Shown here: one piece after another, positions 29,001-37,204 of the stretch
Layout: each line of letters begins with the position of its first letter
How positions within the stretch are numbered: position 1 is the stretch's first letter
From: Romeriopsis sp046049545
Lineage (GTDB): Bacteria > Cyanobacteriota > Cyanobacteriia > Leptolyngbyales > Leptolyngbyaceae
NCBI GenBank assembly: GCA_046049545.1
Contig: JBJORF010000009.1
Span: 9,218 to 73,217 of the forward strand
DNA length: 64,000 bases
Direction of reading: 5' to 3'
Notes under the pieces: model-generated
Database searches by the model: none
What the model saw: the letters and a program-made list of their open reading frames with translations, nothing else
What the model was told of the DNA's origin: nothing
Position numbers and translations under genes: made by a program

Positions 29001-29240
29001 CAGCCGCGCCCGGAGGATTTTAAACGAATCCTCCAAACGGTGGGCAACGTGACTTAGCGGCATGAACCCCATCATCCCGGCACTGCCCTTAATCGAGTGG
29101 GCCGCCCGCAATGCCGCATCCAATTGCTGGGGCCGATCGTCGGCGGTAGCCAGATTCAGCAAAATGGTTTCCAATTGCTCAAAGTATTCTTCGGCTTCTT
29201 CCAAAAAATTAAGCCGAACCTGCTGCTCTGTGTCGATCAT
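26049..29240 (-). CDS. CheA-type hybrid histidine kinase (PilL/TaxAY-like)
   Basis: Central kinase of a cyanobacterial pilus/phototaxis chemosensory system. Domains in order: Hpt (1-110, phospho-His48 in AAHSIKGSAGM), a long Ser/Thr/Ala-rich linker (about 240-440) with short reiterations, dimerisation region, HATPase (LNHLLRNAFDHGIE, MSDDGGG, GRGVGMDVV), CheW-like domain and a C-terminal REC with phospho-Asp in ICDVEMPRLDG. The start is the ATG at 29240, which has AAGGA seven bases upstream; an upstream GTG gives six more residues. It is last in the operon and convergent with dnaA. Confidence 0.94.
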   Translation of the reverse strand: MIDTEQQVRLNFLEEAEEYFEQLETILLNLATADDRPQQLDAALRAAHSIKGSAGMMGFMPLSHVAHRLEDSFKILRARLIEIDTELETLLLAGVDGLREVKQYHYEGQTVDDAWLQSRMGPIFDQLHARLGDVTDDDENTLLAADEDIDITIVMFTSGVEGALSEFEALRPSLGGEDLRSSLLQYANKMLEFGLIGNIDPFISLCGSIQAATAEATVNQLANIADEALELWQRTSALVALGRMEQLPSQLEWSTNPIAAIDETAPISAAPSSETTSGLAAPEITVPDIDLASLQASLNTIDLSNVAALIPNHSDSSEITASEITAGELANSELANSEIEPVAPESTNSTIDPTSSESTPAVLPAISFDLGDLASLQDTIANLTIPELPTLEPISTTLPAPEAVAATVTTTPITATSVAPKAAPRPTAKPATKPTSDATIRVPVEQLQQINTLFGTLILDRNGINLRLGQFQELMPLLRQRMNDLEGFNLDLRRWYDKSSMEDLVSSNGGAVRSDANTNSNSSNDNGFDALEMDQYSELHLLAQAQMETIVKLQEVINDINLTYQEVQQANNNLNLTSRNLQTKITRTQMRPFEEIVGRFPRVMRDYAVKYGKQVNLTIEGEQTLFERSTLDILTDPLNHLLRNAFDHGIESPEARQLAGKPAEGNIKIRASQRGNRAIVTMSDDGGGINLEKIRAKVRNYGIPEAQIQAFSEQKLLDMIFDAGFSTADKVTELSGRGVGMDVVKSNLQKVQGDIAVSTELGKGTTFTISIPLSLSIFRVMLLESNGFSFALPLDMVKEILPLTAIERSAEHPDHVLWQGESVLLFNPDSAWQFAPGTKLNELSGNPMINHPLVVIVGSGDQRYALPIRRYWSEQEVAIRPVNSPFPLPTGFSGVTTLGDGRIVPLLDPIVLMNEQLSQLAIAIQEDHTGTNPASPSTDDRNQIPTILVVDDSIHARRYLALSLEKAGYQVEQARDGREAVDQLLSGLQVQAVICDVEMPRLDGYGVLSEIKTRPEFRNLPIAMLTSRSNEKHRKLAMNLGATAYFSKPYNEQELLQTLEALV
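28230..28291 (-). repeat. Paired 15-bp repeats in the CheA linker
   Basis: ACTGTTGGCAAGTTC occurs twice in tandem, then GGCAGTAATTTCACT occurs twice. They encode reiterated SELAN and SEITA-like pentapeptides in the low-complexity linker and keep the frame. Confidence 0.85.
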
Positions 29241-29323
29241 GGCTAAATCCTTGCCCACCAGTTAGAAGTGAAAAATGCCAACCGAAATTGCTCACGGAAA
29301 TTCGCAGTGATTGGGGGAATGTT

Positions 29324-29365
29324 CACTTAGGCATGTCTATTCAGGCATGTCCACTCAGGTATTCC
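29324..29365. repeat. 14-bp x3 imperfect tandem repeat
   Basis: CACTTAGGCATGTC, TATTCAGGCATGTC and CACTCAGGTATTCC in a row between the MCP and CheA genes, ten bases from the MCP stop. Confidence 0.8.
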
Positions 29366-29374
29366 CCAATCAAT

Positions 29375-31828
29375 CTAGATTGCCGCTGATTCGCGGACAT
29401 CAGATGTGGCGATGAATTCGCTGGGCAGGTCGGCGGCGGCGACCAAGTCATCTTCCACTTTGAACTGGGCCACGGACTCTTGCAGCGATCGCGCGATTTC
29501 GGCTGTGTCTTGAATCGCCTTAGCCATCTGCTCTGAGGCCTTCGCGCGTTGTTCTGATTCGAGGGTTGCGGCTTTTACCTGGTTGGTGACCACCGATGCA
29601 GCGGCGGTTTGGGCGATGGTGGAAGCCGAAATCGATCGCATCAGTTGGTTAATCTGCGCCGACTTTTGCAACACCTGCGTGAGGCGCTGCTTTGTGCTTT
29701 CCACCAACAGGGTACTGTCCACCACCTGCGCGGTACCGGTTTCGATCGCGCCGACCACTTCCTGGGTTTCGGCTTGAATCGCGGCGACGATCTGAGCAAT
29801 TTCTTTGGTGGCTGCTGCTGATTGCTCCGCCAAGGCCCCGACCTGTTCCGCAACGGCGGTGAAACCTTGGCCCAGTTCACCCGCCCGGGCCGCTTCCACA
29901 CTGGCGTTTACGGCCAAGAGGTTAGTTTTCAGGGCGATTTCGTCAATCAAGCTCACGGTTTGCGAAATCTTCTGGGCCGATTCCCCGAGCCGCTTAATTT
30001 TCTTCGCGGTTTCACCGACCGTAGAACGCAGGCCGAGGATACTGTCCACGGTTTTATCCATGTATTCGTTCCCGTCTTGAACGGCGGTATAGGTTTCATC
30101 GGTCAATTGTGAAGCGGCTTCGGCGTTGCTGGAGACCGTTTGAATCGAAGCGGATACTTCTTCCACCGAGCTCATGGTTTGGCGTAGGCTATTCGCTTCG
30201 GCGAGGGCCTGGGTCGCTAAGCTGCGAATCCCTTCGGCGTTGACATCGAGGGACATGCTCACCTGTCCGGCGGAGCCTTTCACCTGCATTGCTGTGTTGC
30301 GGAGGTTTTCAATAATCGAGTTAAACAAGTCAGCCACGATGCCAACATCCCCGGCGGAGAGCTGCGCCCGCACGGTCAAATCACCATCACTGGCATCGCC
30401 CACATCTTCCATGAGCTGCATTACGTCATGCTCCAGTTCTTCGCGCTGTCGGCCTTGTTCCACCGCGAGATCTTCTTGCTGTTTGAGCAAGCTCTGCACC
30501 TGGTCCAGCAGACGGTTAAAGGACTGAGCCAATGTCCGGGTTTCAGTTGTGCCTTGCTCTTCCACCCGTAGGTTGAGTTTTCCTTCGGCCACGGCTTCCG
30601 CTGTCCGGGTCAAGTCAGCCAAGGGCTTGGCAAGCTGACGGGCGAGCAGCAACACGAAAAAGGCCCCGATCAAGCTCAACAAGACCGAAGTCCCGGAGAA
30701 CACCGTCAACAGTTCTTGACCGCTGGCTTCCACGGCTGCAGCTGATTCGGAACCGACGGCGACCAAATCCGTGCCATCGATCGCGTTAATGCTGTAATAC
30801 CGATCGCCGATCTCGACTAAAGCGCCGCTAATGCGCAATCGCTTATTCTCTTGGGGAACGGTGTTGAGATTGACTAATTTGAAGCCTCCCATGGCTTGCA
30901 GTTTCTGTTGAAATGCACTGATGCCATCTTGATCGAAGCCGCCGAGGTTGGCTTTCACCAGTTCCAGGGCTAATTGCTTCACGCTATCACCGCCACTCAA
31001 TTGTTGCTGCGTGTTGGCATCAGTTTTGACATCTTTACGGGTAATCGTGGTGACGACATTACCGCTGACACTATCCATTAACTGGACGATCTCTGAATCC
31101 TTCATCTCCTTCTGAATATACTTCGCCAATTCCGCTTGGAAAAACTCGGCTTTTACCGTCAGCTTGACCACACCGAGGGCTTCGAGACCCGCCGGATTGT
31201 AGATTTTGCGGGCGGTGGCGACAACACTCTGCTTTGAAGATTCGTCAAATTCGGGTTGGTCAATAAATGAACCTTGGAGCTTGGCATTTTTCCACCAGCG
31301 CTCGTCGCTCTGAACAAAATCCGAGGTGGGTTCCCCAGCGGCCAGGGTATAGCCGTTACGATCGGTGATGAACAGTTCTGCGACCCCTTCGACTTGCAAC
31401 AACCGCTTGAGATATTCGTTAATTTTGGGGTTGGCTTCAAGTTGTTTCTGGGCGCTGTATTTTTGTTCGAGGGCTTCCACTTGATCGGGTTGGGTCAAAT
31501 CGAGATCATTCAAGCCTTCGCGAGCGGTAATGCTGTTGGCTTTCTCGAACAGGGCTAAGACTTCTGGACTTTGACGAATGAAGTCGATGACATCTTGCTT
31601 ACTTTTAAAAATCGATTGGGTCGAGAGGCTGACTACGGAAGCGTCTTTTTGCAGGCGTTGCAGTTCGGTTTCGCGGCCCCGGTTACGGGAAGCGTTGTAC
31701 CCCAAGCCCCCCGCCAGTAGTAGGGGCACTAGTACCACGGGCAGAACGCTGAGCAACAGTCGACGGGGTAGGGTTTCGTTCTTTGCGCGTTGGTCGGATT
31801 GAGCGGCGGCGTTGGTGGTGGTAATCAT
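29375..31828 (-). CDS. Methyl-accepting chemotaxis protein (PilJ/TaxD-like)
   Basis: An 817-residue membrane receptor. It has an N-terminal transmembrane helix (about 23-45), a large periplasmic dCache-like sensor (about 50-360), a second transmembrane helix (about 375-400), HAMP and coiled coil (about 400-520), and a signalling domain with the hairpin tip DEIALKTNLLAVNASVEAAR and QGFTAVAEQVGALAEQS. Light or surface cues would be passed via CheW to CheA. Position three of the operon PATAN-REC, CheY, CheW, MCP, CheA matches pilJ in pilG-H-I-J-L type clusters. Confidence 0.94.
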   Translation of the reverse strand: MITTTNAAAQSDQRAKNETLPRRLLLSVLPVVLVPLLLAGGLGYNASRNRGRETELQRLQKDASVVSLSTQSIFKSKQDVIDFIRQSPEVLALFEKANSITAREGLNDLDLTQPDQVEALEQKYSAQKQLEANPKINEYLKRLLQVEGVAELFITDRNGYTLAAGEPTSDFVQSDERWWKNAKLQGSFIDQPEFDESSKQSVVATARKIYNPAGLEALGVVKLTVKAEFFQAELAKYIQKEMKDSEIVQLMDSVSGNVVTTITRKDVKTDANTQQQLSGGDSVKQLALELVKANLGGFDQDGISAFQQKLQAMGGFKLVNLNTVPQENKRLRISGALVEIGDRYYSINAIDGTDLVAVGSESAAAVEASGQELLTVFSGTSVLLSLIGAFFVLLLARQLAKPLADLTRTAEAVAEGKLNLRVEEQGTTETRTLAQSFNRLLDQVQSLLKQQEDLAVEQGRQREELEHDVMQLMEDVGDASDGDLTVRAQLSAGDVGIVADLFNSIIENLRNTAMQVKGSAGQVSMSLDVNAEGIRSLATQALAEANSLRQTMSSVEEVSASIQTVSSNAEAASQLTDETYTAVQDGNEYMDKTVDSILGLRSTVGETAKKIKRLGESAQKISQTVSLIDEIALKTNLLAVNASVEAARAGELGQGFTAVAEQVGALAEQSAAATKEIAQIVAAIQAETQEVVGAIETGTAQVVDSTLLVESTKQRLTQVLQKSAQINQLMRSISASTIAQTAAASVVTNQVKAATLESEQRAKASEQMAKAIQDTAEIARSLQESVAQFKVEDDLVAAADLPSEFIATSDVRESAAI

Positions 31829-31907
31829 GATGGGATCAGGAGAATTAAATGAGCGAGGATCGGATAATGACAGAAAATTTAAAAGGATGTCAGCGATATC
31901 GACGCGG

Positions 31908-32468
31908 TTATCCAGGGGCGGTAGAAGGTTGTTGTTGGGTCAGGGTTTCGGGGTTAAGAATCAGTAAGGTTTCGTCGGCTTGGCGAAATTGGCCCAGTAC
32001 GAAAGGCTGGAGTTCAGGACTAACCATGGGCCCGATCGGGGTAATGCGGGTATCGTCGAGGCGAATTGAGCCGCGAATCTGCTGGACGGCTAAGCCCAGC
32101 CATTGTTCACTGCCAGTTGCAGCCCGATCGGGAATCCGAATGACAATTGTTTCGTAGCGATAGGCGCGTTCCGCTTCAGTAACGAGGCCCAACTGTTGAG
32201 CAAGGGCACTGATCCAAAGCACTTGGCCTTTAACGCGCATCAAGCCGAGAATGTAGCTCGGCATATTTGGCATCGGAGTGATGTCCCGTGGGGCCAACAA
32301 CTGGGTTTCTTCAATGCAGTCCAAAGGCAACGCCATGGCGATATCAGCGGTGACTTGAATCCGCAAAAATGCTTCCCCCGATCGGGTATCGGCTTCAAAT
32401 AACTGCGGGAGCAGCTGCTGTAAGCGCTCATTGGGCTTCGTCGTTTGGGGAACAGAGGATAGCATCAT
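31908..32468 (-). CDS. CheW-like adaptor (PilI/TaxW-like)
   Basis: A 186-residue CheW-domain protein linking the receptor to the kinase. FLRIQVTADIAMALPLDCIEETQLL, PNMPSYILGLMRVKGQVLWISAL and GQFRQADETLLILNPETL follow the CheW fold (about 34-180). It begins with two Met codons in a row. The Gly-Leu-x-Arg-hydrophobic-Lys-Gly motif replaces the usual N-R-G but is common in pilus-associated CheW proteins. Confidence 0.9.
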   Translation of the reverse strand: MMLSSVPQTTKPNERLQQLLPQLFEADTRSGEAFLRIQVTADIAMALPLDCIEETQLLAPRDITPMPNMPSYILGLMRVKGQVLWISALAQQLGLVTEAERAYRYETIVIRIPDRAATGSEQWLGLAVQQIRGSIRLDDTRITPIGPMVSPELQPFVLGQFRQADETLLILNPETLTQQQPSTAPG

Positions 32469-32531
32469 AGCGGTGAGAGAAGGTTAAAGGGATGACACGC
32501 AAAGTAAACCGCAACCGTTGACGAGCTTGCC

Positions 32532-32897
32532 TTAGACCGAAACAGCCTGTACGGCATTGATTAAGTCTTCGCGGGAGCAAGGCTTAATCACGTAGGCATC
32601 AACGCCTTGCTTTTTGGCCCAGGCTTGATCAACTTGGCGATCCTTGGTGGTACAAGCAATGATCCGAATATTCGCGGTGGAGGCTTCTTTTTTCAGCAGG
32701 CGGCAGAGTTCGAGGCCCGTGATTTGGGGCATGACTAAGTCCGTCACGATCACATCCGGCTGTTCAACTTTGGCTTTTTCTAGGGCCTGTTCGCCGTTCT
32801 CGGCGGTGCTGACAACGTATCCAGCGGTTTGGAGATAACTGCTGATTAACTGCAATTCCGACTTCATATCGTCGACGATGAGAACCTTCTTAGCCAT
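32532..32897 (-). CDS. CheY-like response regulator (PilH/TaxY-like)
   Basis: A 121-residue single-domain receiver. Acidic pocket Asp9-Asp10, phospho-Asp53 in VTDLVMPQITG, a Thr in the ACTTKD switch and Lys105 in VIKPCS are all in place. It is the second gene of the chemosensory operon and should be a phospho-acceptor of the CheA kinase, acting on type IV pili. Confidence 0.95.
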   Translation of the reverse strand: MAKKVLIVDDMKSELQLISSYLQTAGYVVSTAENGEQALEKAKVEQPDVIVTDLVMPQITGLELCRLLKKEASTANIRIIACTTKDRQVDQAWAKKQGVDAYVIKPCSREDLINAVQAVSV

Positions 32898-32960
32898 GGC
32901 GCTGTACTACCTCAAATTGAACGAGTGAAATGAACTGCTGAATGTAACGGTGGTTGGGGT

Positions 32961-34160
32961 TCAGGTGTAGGCTGGCTGTTGATTGAGGTACTGGTTGACC
33001 AAGTTCAACAGTTCTTCCTGGGAGAAGGGCTTGGTGAGATAGTCCGTCGCCCCGGCCGCTTTGGCTTTTTCTTTGTCAAGCACACCACTATTACCGCTGA
33101 CCATGATGATCGGGACTTCGGTGAAGACGGAACTGCGCTTCAGAATTTGGCAGAGGCGATTTCCATCGATTCCCGGCATCGAGACATCCATCAGAATCAA
33201 GTCGGGCTTCATGTCAAAGAGTGCTGACAAAGATGCCATGGGGTTTTCAACCGTGGCAATCTCGAAGCGATCGGTGCCGAGGTAGCGCTGAATCGTATCG
33301 AGTACGGTCGGGCTGTCATCGATGCAGACCACTTTGTACTTGCTGCCGCTGGGGGCGGGGGCTGCGGGGGCTGCCGAGGGAACGGCAATTCCGGGGCTGG
33401 TGGTGAAGGCGGCGGGGGCTGCCGGGGCGGCCGGAATCCGGGGCAATAGGTGGTGGGGATGGGCCGCGTCTTCGAGTTGCAGGATGCCTGCGGCGATGTA
33501 GGGATGCAGCATTTGGCAAACCTTGAGTGAATCTTGCTTCAACAAGAAGGCCAGTTGCCGCAGGCTGATGCCTTGCATCAAGCGGGCGATCATTTCTAGG
33601 GTTTGGGCCGGGAGGACACCTTGGGGGACGGGCTGTTGCAGGCGACTGAGGTCCAGGCAACGCGGACGCTGATAGGGGCTGGTGATCGTCGGTGCAAGTT
33701 GTTTCCAGGGCGTGAGCCGCGACTCAAGTTGACTGGCGAATTCCAGCAGGTTGATGCCGGGTAAGTGATCGGATGTGATCGCGGTATCTTGCCAGTTGGC
33801 TTGGGCTTCATTGACCCACAGCATCGGATCGAGGGCATCTTGGGCGATCGTACGAATCAGCTGTTGAACTTGATCGGGCGCGAGAATTTGGCGATTGTGC
33901 ATTTGGTCGATCGCGTCGATTATGCGCAGTCCCGGCTGGAACTGAATGATTTCGCGGTAGCCCGGCAGGCTGGATTCAAAGCCTAATTCTGGGAGAAATT
34001 GCTCAAGCAAATCGAGGGACTGCAAGCTGTTGTCGGCATAGTGCAGTTGGCCGTTACTGAGGCTGATGTGCCAAGTCACACTATTGCCGCTAATTTGCCA
34101 AATACCGCTGGGCCGTTGGCTGGAGTCCTTCAGTAGCTGAACAATATCAAAGGGATTCAT
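32961..34160 (-). CDS. PATAN-REC response regulator (PilG/PatA-like)
   Basis: First gene of the operon. From the ATG at 34160 the product has about 399 residues: an N-terminal PATAN-like region (about 1-235; WHISLSNGQLHYADNSLQSLDLLEQFL), a Pro/Ala-rich linker (about 240-275), and a C-terminal REC (KVVCIDDSPTVLDTIQ, LILMDVSMPGIDG, YLTKPFS). Cyanobacterial PatA-type regulators of this form control pilus-dependent phototaxis. A longer frame to 34265 adds 35 residues without domain character and would extend into the candidate origin region. Confidence 0.9.
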   Translation of the reverse strand: MNPFDIVQLLKDSSQRPSGIWQISGNSVTWHISLSNGQLHYADNSLQSLDLLEQFLPELGFESSLPGYREIIQFQPGLRIIDAIDQMHNRQILAPDQVQQLIRTIAQDALDPMLWVNEAQANWQDTAITSDHLPGINLLEFASQLESRLTPWKQLAPTITSPYQRPRCLDLSRLQQPVPQGVLPAQTLEMIARLMQGISLRQLAFLLKQDSLKVCQMLHPYIAAGILQLEDAAHPHHLLPRIPAAPAAPAAFTTSPGIAVPSAAPAAPAPSGSKYKVVCIDDSPTVLDTIQRYLGTDRFEIATVENPMASLSALFDMKPDLILMDVSMPGIDGNRLCQILKRSSVFTEVPIIMVSGNSGVLDKEKAKAAGATDYLTKPFSQEELLNLVNQYLNQQPAYT

Positions 34161-34524
34161 GAATCGCGTCCTTAAATCGGCTTGATCGAGGTTAAATCGC
34201 TCGGTGGGGGGATTCCCCTTCCTATAAATTGCCCGATTCAAAGGGGGAACTAACAGGCGAATCATAAATTAATCGGGCCTGAAACACTGATTCAGTCAGT
34301 GTTTGTACGGTTAGTTCCGATGGTCGGTAACTGGGGTTGAGTCAGTTCCACAGGGGTGGAAGTTCAAGATTGTGCGATCGATCGCAGTTTTTCCACAGTT
34401 TCCACAGGGCTGGCGGAGTCGAATTTCTCTAGCGCTATATATAGTGGAAAAGCCTGAAACGATCGTGGCAATGGATGTTAGGATAGGCCGCAGGATTTTC
34501 TATTCGCCCCAGATGTGACTTGCC
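34161..34524. other. dnaN upstream intergenic region
   Basis: About 360 bp between the divergent chemosensory operon and dnaN. It holds the DnaA-box-like cluster and must hold both promoters. No gene is seen. Confidence 0.6.
34344..34451. other. Candidate oriC: DnaA-box-like cluster upstream of dnaN
   Basis: An exact TTTTCCACA (34389-34397), the sequence regarded as the cyanobacterial DnaA-box consensus, is followed directly by GTTTCCACA (34398-34406, one mismatch). AGTTCCACA lies at 34344-34352. On the other strand TTTTCCACT lies at 34443-34451, next to the short AT palindrome CTATATATAG. Origins next to dnaN are known in cyanobacteria such as Synechococcus elongatus. The cluster is small, so this is a candidate only. 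Confidence 0.55.
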
Positions 34525-35664
34525 ATGAAATTGACTTGTAGCCAGAGCAACTTGAATGCCAACCTGTCGCTGGTGAGCCGGGCAGTGTCCTCACGGCCGA
34601 GTCATCCGGTACTGGCGAATGTGCTGTTGAATGCGGATGAAGCGACGCAAACGGTGAAGCTCTGTGCGTTTGATCTGAGTTTGGGGATTCAGACGAGCTT
34701 TCCGGCCCAAGTCGAGGTGGGGGGTGTGCTGACGCTACCGGCGAAGCTGTTGGGGGATATTGTGTCGCGGCTGTCGGAGGGGGAGATCACCCTGGATGAC
34801 GGTGAGGGTGAGACGGAGACGGGAATTTTGACGACGATTACGTCGAGTTCGGGGCGTTATCAGGTGCGTTGTTTGGGGGCGGAGGATTTTCCGGAGTTGC
34901 CGACGATCGCGGGCGATGCGGTGGCGCTGCCAGCGGAGGCGTTAATTGATGGGCTGAAAAGTTCGTTGTTTGCGGCTAGTTCGGATGAGACGAAGCAGGT
35001 GCTGACGGGGGTGCATTTGAATGTGCAGTCGGAGGGGCTGGAGTTTGCGGCGACGGATGGGCACCGATTGGCGGTGGTGCAGACGGTGAATGAGGAAGGG
35101 GCGACCCCGATGAAGAATCTGGCGGTGACGGTGCCTGCGAAGGCGTTGCAGGAGCTGATCAAAATGCTGGAGCGGGGGAGTAATACCTCGGTGGCGGTGA
35201 AGTTTGATCCGGCGCAGGCGGTGTTTGAGTGGGGCGATCAGCGGTTGACCAGTCGTTTGCTGGAGGCGCAATATCCGAATTATCGGCAGTTGTTGCCGAA
35301 GCAGTTTAGCCATCAGATGACGATCGATCGGCGATCGTTCCTGGGGGCGTTGGAGCGGATTTCGGTGTTGGCTGACCAGCGCAACAATATTGTGAAGTTG
35401 AGCCTGGATCCCGAGGCGGGGACGGTGAAGGTGTCGGTGGATGCCCAGGATGTGGGGAGTGGCCAAGAGACGGTGGCGGCGCAGATTACGGGCGATGCAA
35501 TGGATGTGGCGTTTAATGTGCGCTATTTGATTGAGGGGTTGAAGGTGCTGAGTTCGACGGAGGTGCAGTTGCAGTTGAATACGCCGACGAGTCCGGCTGT
35601 GGTGGTGCCGTTGGGGGCGTTGCAGATGCAGTATTTGGTGATGCCAGTGCAGATCAGGGGGTAG
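34525..35664 (+). CDS. dnaN: DNA polymerase III beta clamp
   Basis: Sliding clamp that tethers DNA polymerase III. The 379-residue protein has the three repeated clamp domains: start MKLTCSQSNLNANLSLVSRAV, middle FAATDGHRLAVV (a beta-clamp hallmark) and end PLGALQMQYLVMPVQIRG. Codon third positions are strikingly G-rich on this strand, unlike dnaA. It stands beside the candidate origin and is not followed by recF. Confidence 0.98.
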   Translation: MKLTCSQSNLNANLSLVSRAVSSRPSHPVLANVLLNADEATQTVKLCAFDLSLGIQTSFPAQVEVGGVLTLPAKLLGDIVSRLSEGEITLDDGEGETETGILTTITSSSGRYQVRCLGAEDFPELPTIAGDAVALPAEALIDGLKSSLFAASSDETKQVLTGVHLNVQSEGLEFAATDGHRLAVVQTVNEEGATPMKNLAVTVPAKALQELIKMLERGSNTSVAVKFDPAQAVFEWGDQRLTSRLLEAQYPNYRQLLPKQFSHQMTIDRRSFLGALERISVLADQRNNIVKLSLDPEAGTVKVSVDAQDVGSGQETVAAQITGDAMDVAFNVRYLIEGLKVLSSTEVQLQLNTPTSPAVVVPLGALQMQYLVMPVQIRG

Positions 35665-35712
35665 GTGGTTGGTGAGATTAGCTTTAAGTATTGAAGCAGT
35701 GGCATCTGAATT

Positions 35713-36315
35713 ATGACAATGCCTGATTCCTTTGTTGTACCGGTTTCTCGTCCTGACGGCACTTTGTTAGAGGCCATTTTGGAACCAGCATCAATTCAAG
35801 ATATGCCGATTGATTGGCTGTGTAATTGGCCTCTCATTTGGCAAAATTCCGATTTTGCTTGTCAAGCTATTGTCAAAATCTCAGTTGATGCGGTGTTATG
35901 GGGGCTGATTCGCTATGGTGTATACCCTTATCCGATAAAAAATGGGATTCCTTCATTTTTGTATGTGGAGAATGTAGAATCTCACCCTTCACGCTCAGGC
36001 GCAGTTTCGCGGACTGGCCGAGTGGTTACTCCACCCGATTTTTCGGTTTGCCCAGTTGGGAAATGGTTGATTTGGCACGCCTGTCGTACAGCTTTGGACA
36101 TTTGCTCAAACGATCAACCTTTGGTGACGTTGTCGTCTTCTGGGGAAACAGTGGGCTACTATAGGGATAAGATCAGCATGAATCTGGCTGGTTCAGCACC
36201 TGCGGCTCCTGGAGAAGATGGTTATGCATTCACTTTTGCAAAAAATGAAGCGATGGCTTTCTGTGACCACCTCCAAGCCGAATATGGAGAAGTGCGAAGG
36301 CTTGATCGAGAGTGA
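35713..36315 (+). CDS. Hypothetical protein, possibly GNAT-like
   Basis: A 200-residue protein I do not recognise with certainty. LWGLIRYGVYPYP and FLYVENVESHPSRSG, followed by PVGKWLIWHACRTAL and LVTLSSSGETVGYYRDKISM, resemble the beta-4/motif A and motif B layout of GNAT acetyltransferases, but the canonical Q/RxxGxG loop is not clear. It begins 49 nt after dnaN and may be co-transcribed. Base composition is more AT-rich than in dnaN. Confidence 0.5.
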   Translation: MTMPDSFVVPVSRPDGTLLEAILEPASIQDMPIDWLCNWPLIWQNSDFACQAIVKISVDAVLWGLIRYGVYPYPIKNGIPSFLYVENVESHPSRSGAVSRTGRVVTPPDFSVCPVGKWLIWHACRTALDICSNDQPLVTLSSSGETVGYYRDKISMNLAGSAPAAPGEDGYAFTFAKNEAMAFCDHLQAEYGEVRRLDRE

Positions 36316-36463
36316 ATCAATCATTGTGGGTCAACATAATATCCGTACAGCCCAGGAATCTCAGGAATTTCTGCGGACTTCGGAAATGGGAAAGCTTTTG
36401 GGTGTTGCTCATCTACTTCAATCGGCTTCTGAGATGAATGAGGCTGAAAGAGTGACGCGCTGA
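36218..36463 (+). CDS. Small overlapping open frame, doubtful
   Basis: An 81-residue frame that overlaps the previous gene by 98 bp in another phase. The part beyond the overlap (EFLRTSEMGKLLGVAHLLQS) looks protein-like, so it may be a small coupled gene or the displaced 3' end of a longer gene. I cannot assign a family. Confidence 0.25.
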   Translation: MVMHSLLQKMKRWLSVTTSKPNMEKCEGLIESESIIVGQHNIRTAQESQEFLRTSEMGKLLGVAHLLQSASEMNEAERVTR

Positions 36464-36597
36464 TAGATTCTATTTGGGCTATGAGTGACTTCGACCGAGG
36501 TCTATGGTAGAGCGTTCTGTGACATCATAAGCTCGTGTCACTTATCCCACTGTGGTTTGGGGTCAGCAAGTCGTCAGCTTGCTTAACTGATTGCGTC

Positions 36598-37128
36598 TCA
36601 CTTCAACTGCCCAATCGCTTCATCAAACCAGGCTAGCCAACCCTGCTCATTGTGAATTCCAGCCCGCAGGGTTAGATATTGGCAGCGATGTTCGATCGAT
36701 AATGCTTCAGGATTAGCGAAAAACTGGGCCGCGATCGTGTGATAGGTCGCGAGGTTTTCTGCGTGCTGCGATCGTTGGCTGACTAATAATTCAATTAATT
36801 CCGCCTGCGGCACCAAATGCCCCACAAATAATTTGACTAATAATTCTTCCTTCGTGGGTTCTAGCTTCGCCGGTTGGATAATCCAGGCTTTGAGCAATGC
36901 TTGCCCGGCGGGATTAATCGAATAGCACTTACGATCGGGCTTACCGTCCTGCCGCATTACTTCCAAATCGATTAGCCCTTGCTCTTGGAGTTTGGTCAAC
37001 TCCCGATAAATCTGCTGATGGGTCGCGTGCCAAAAGAACCCCACTGACCCATCAAACTGCTTTGCCAAATCATACCCACTACAGGGCTGATTCACTAGCA
37101 CCGCCAATATCGCATGGGATAACGCCAT
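36598..37128 (-). CDS. PadR family transcriptional regulator
   Basis: A 176-residue regulator with an N-terminal winged helix (ALSHAILAVLVNQPCSGYDLAKQF, HQQIYRELTKLQEQGLI, RKCYSINPAGQALL) and a helical C-terminal Vir_act_alpha_C-like dimerisation region. PadR proteins usually repress their own gene and a divergent neighbour. The shared upstream region holds two matching palindromes, which fits control of the Coq4-like gene. Confidence 0.93.
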   Translation of the reverse strand: MALSHAILAVLVNQPCSGYDLAKQFDGSVGFFWHATHQQIYRELTKLQEQGLIDLEVMRQDGKPDRKCYSINPAGQALLKAWIIQPAKLEPTKEELLVKLFVGHLVPQAELIELLVSQRSQHAENLATYHTIAAQFFANPEALSIEHRCQYLTLRAGIHNEQGWLAWFDEAIGQLK

Positions 37129-37175
37129 CGCCGCCTCGTTGGTCGATCGAAATTCTTTCTAAAGTTTACTTGACT

Positions 37176-37191
37176 ATGCACTTTTTTGCAT
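37176..37191. promoter_or_regulatory. Putative PadR operator 1
   Basis: ATGCACTTTTTTGCAT: 5-bp arms ATGCA/TGCAT around six bases. It lies 48 bp upstream of padR and matches operator 2 at 12 or more of 16 positions. PadR operators are typically ATGT-n-ACAT-like palindromes, so this variant fits the family pattern. Confidence 0.65.
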
Positions 37192-37204
37192 ATAAATTTG
37201 AAAT

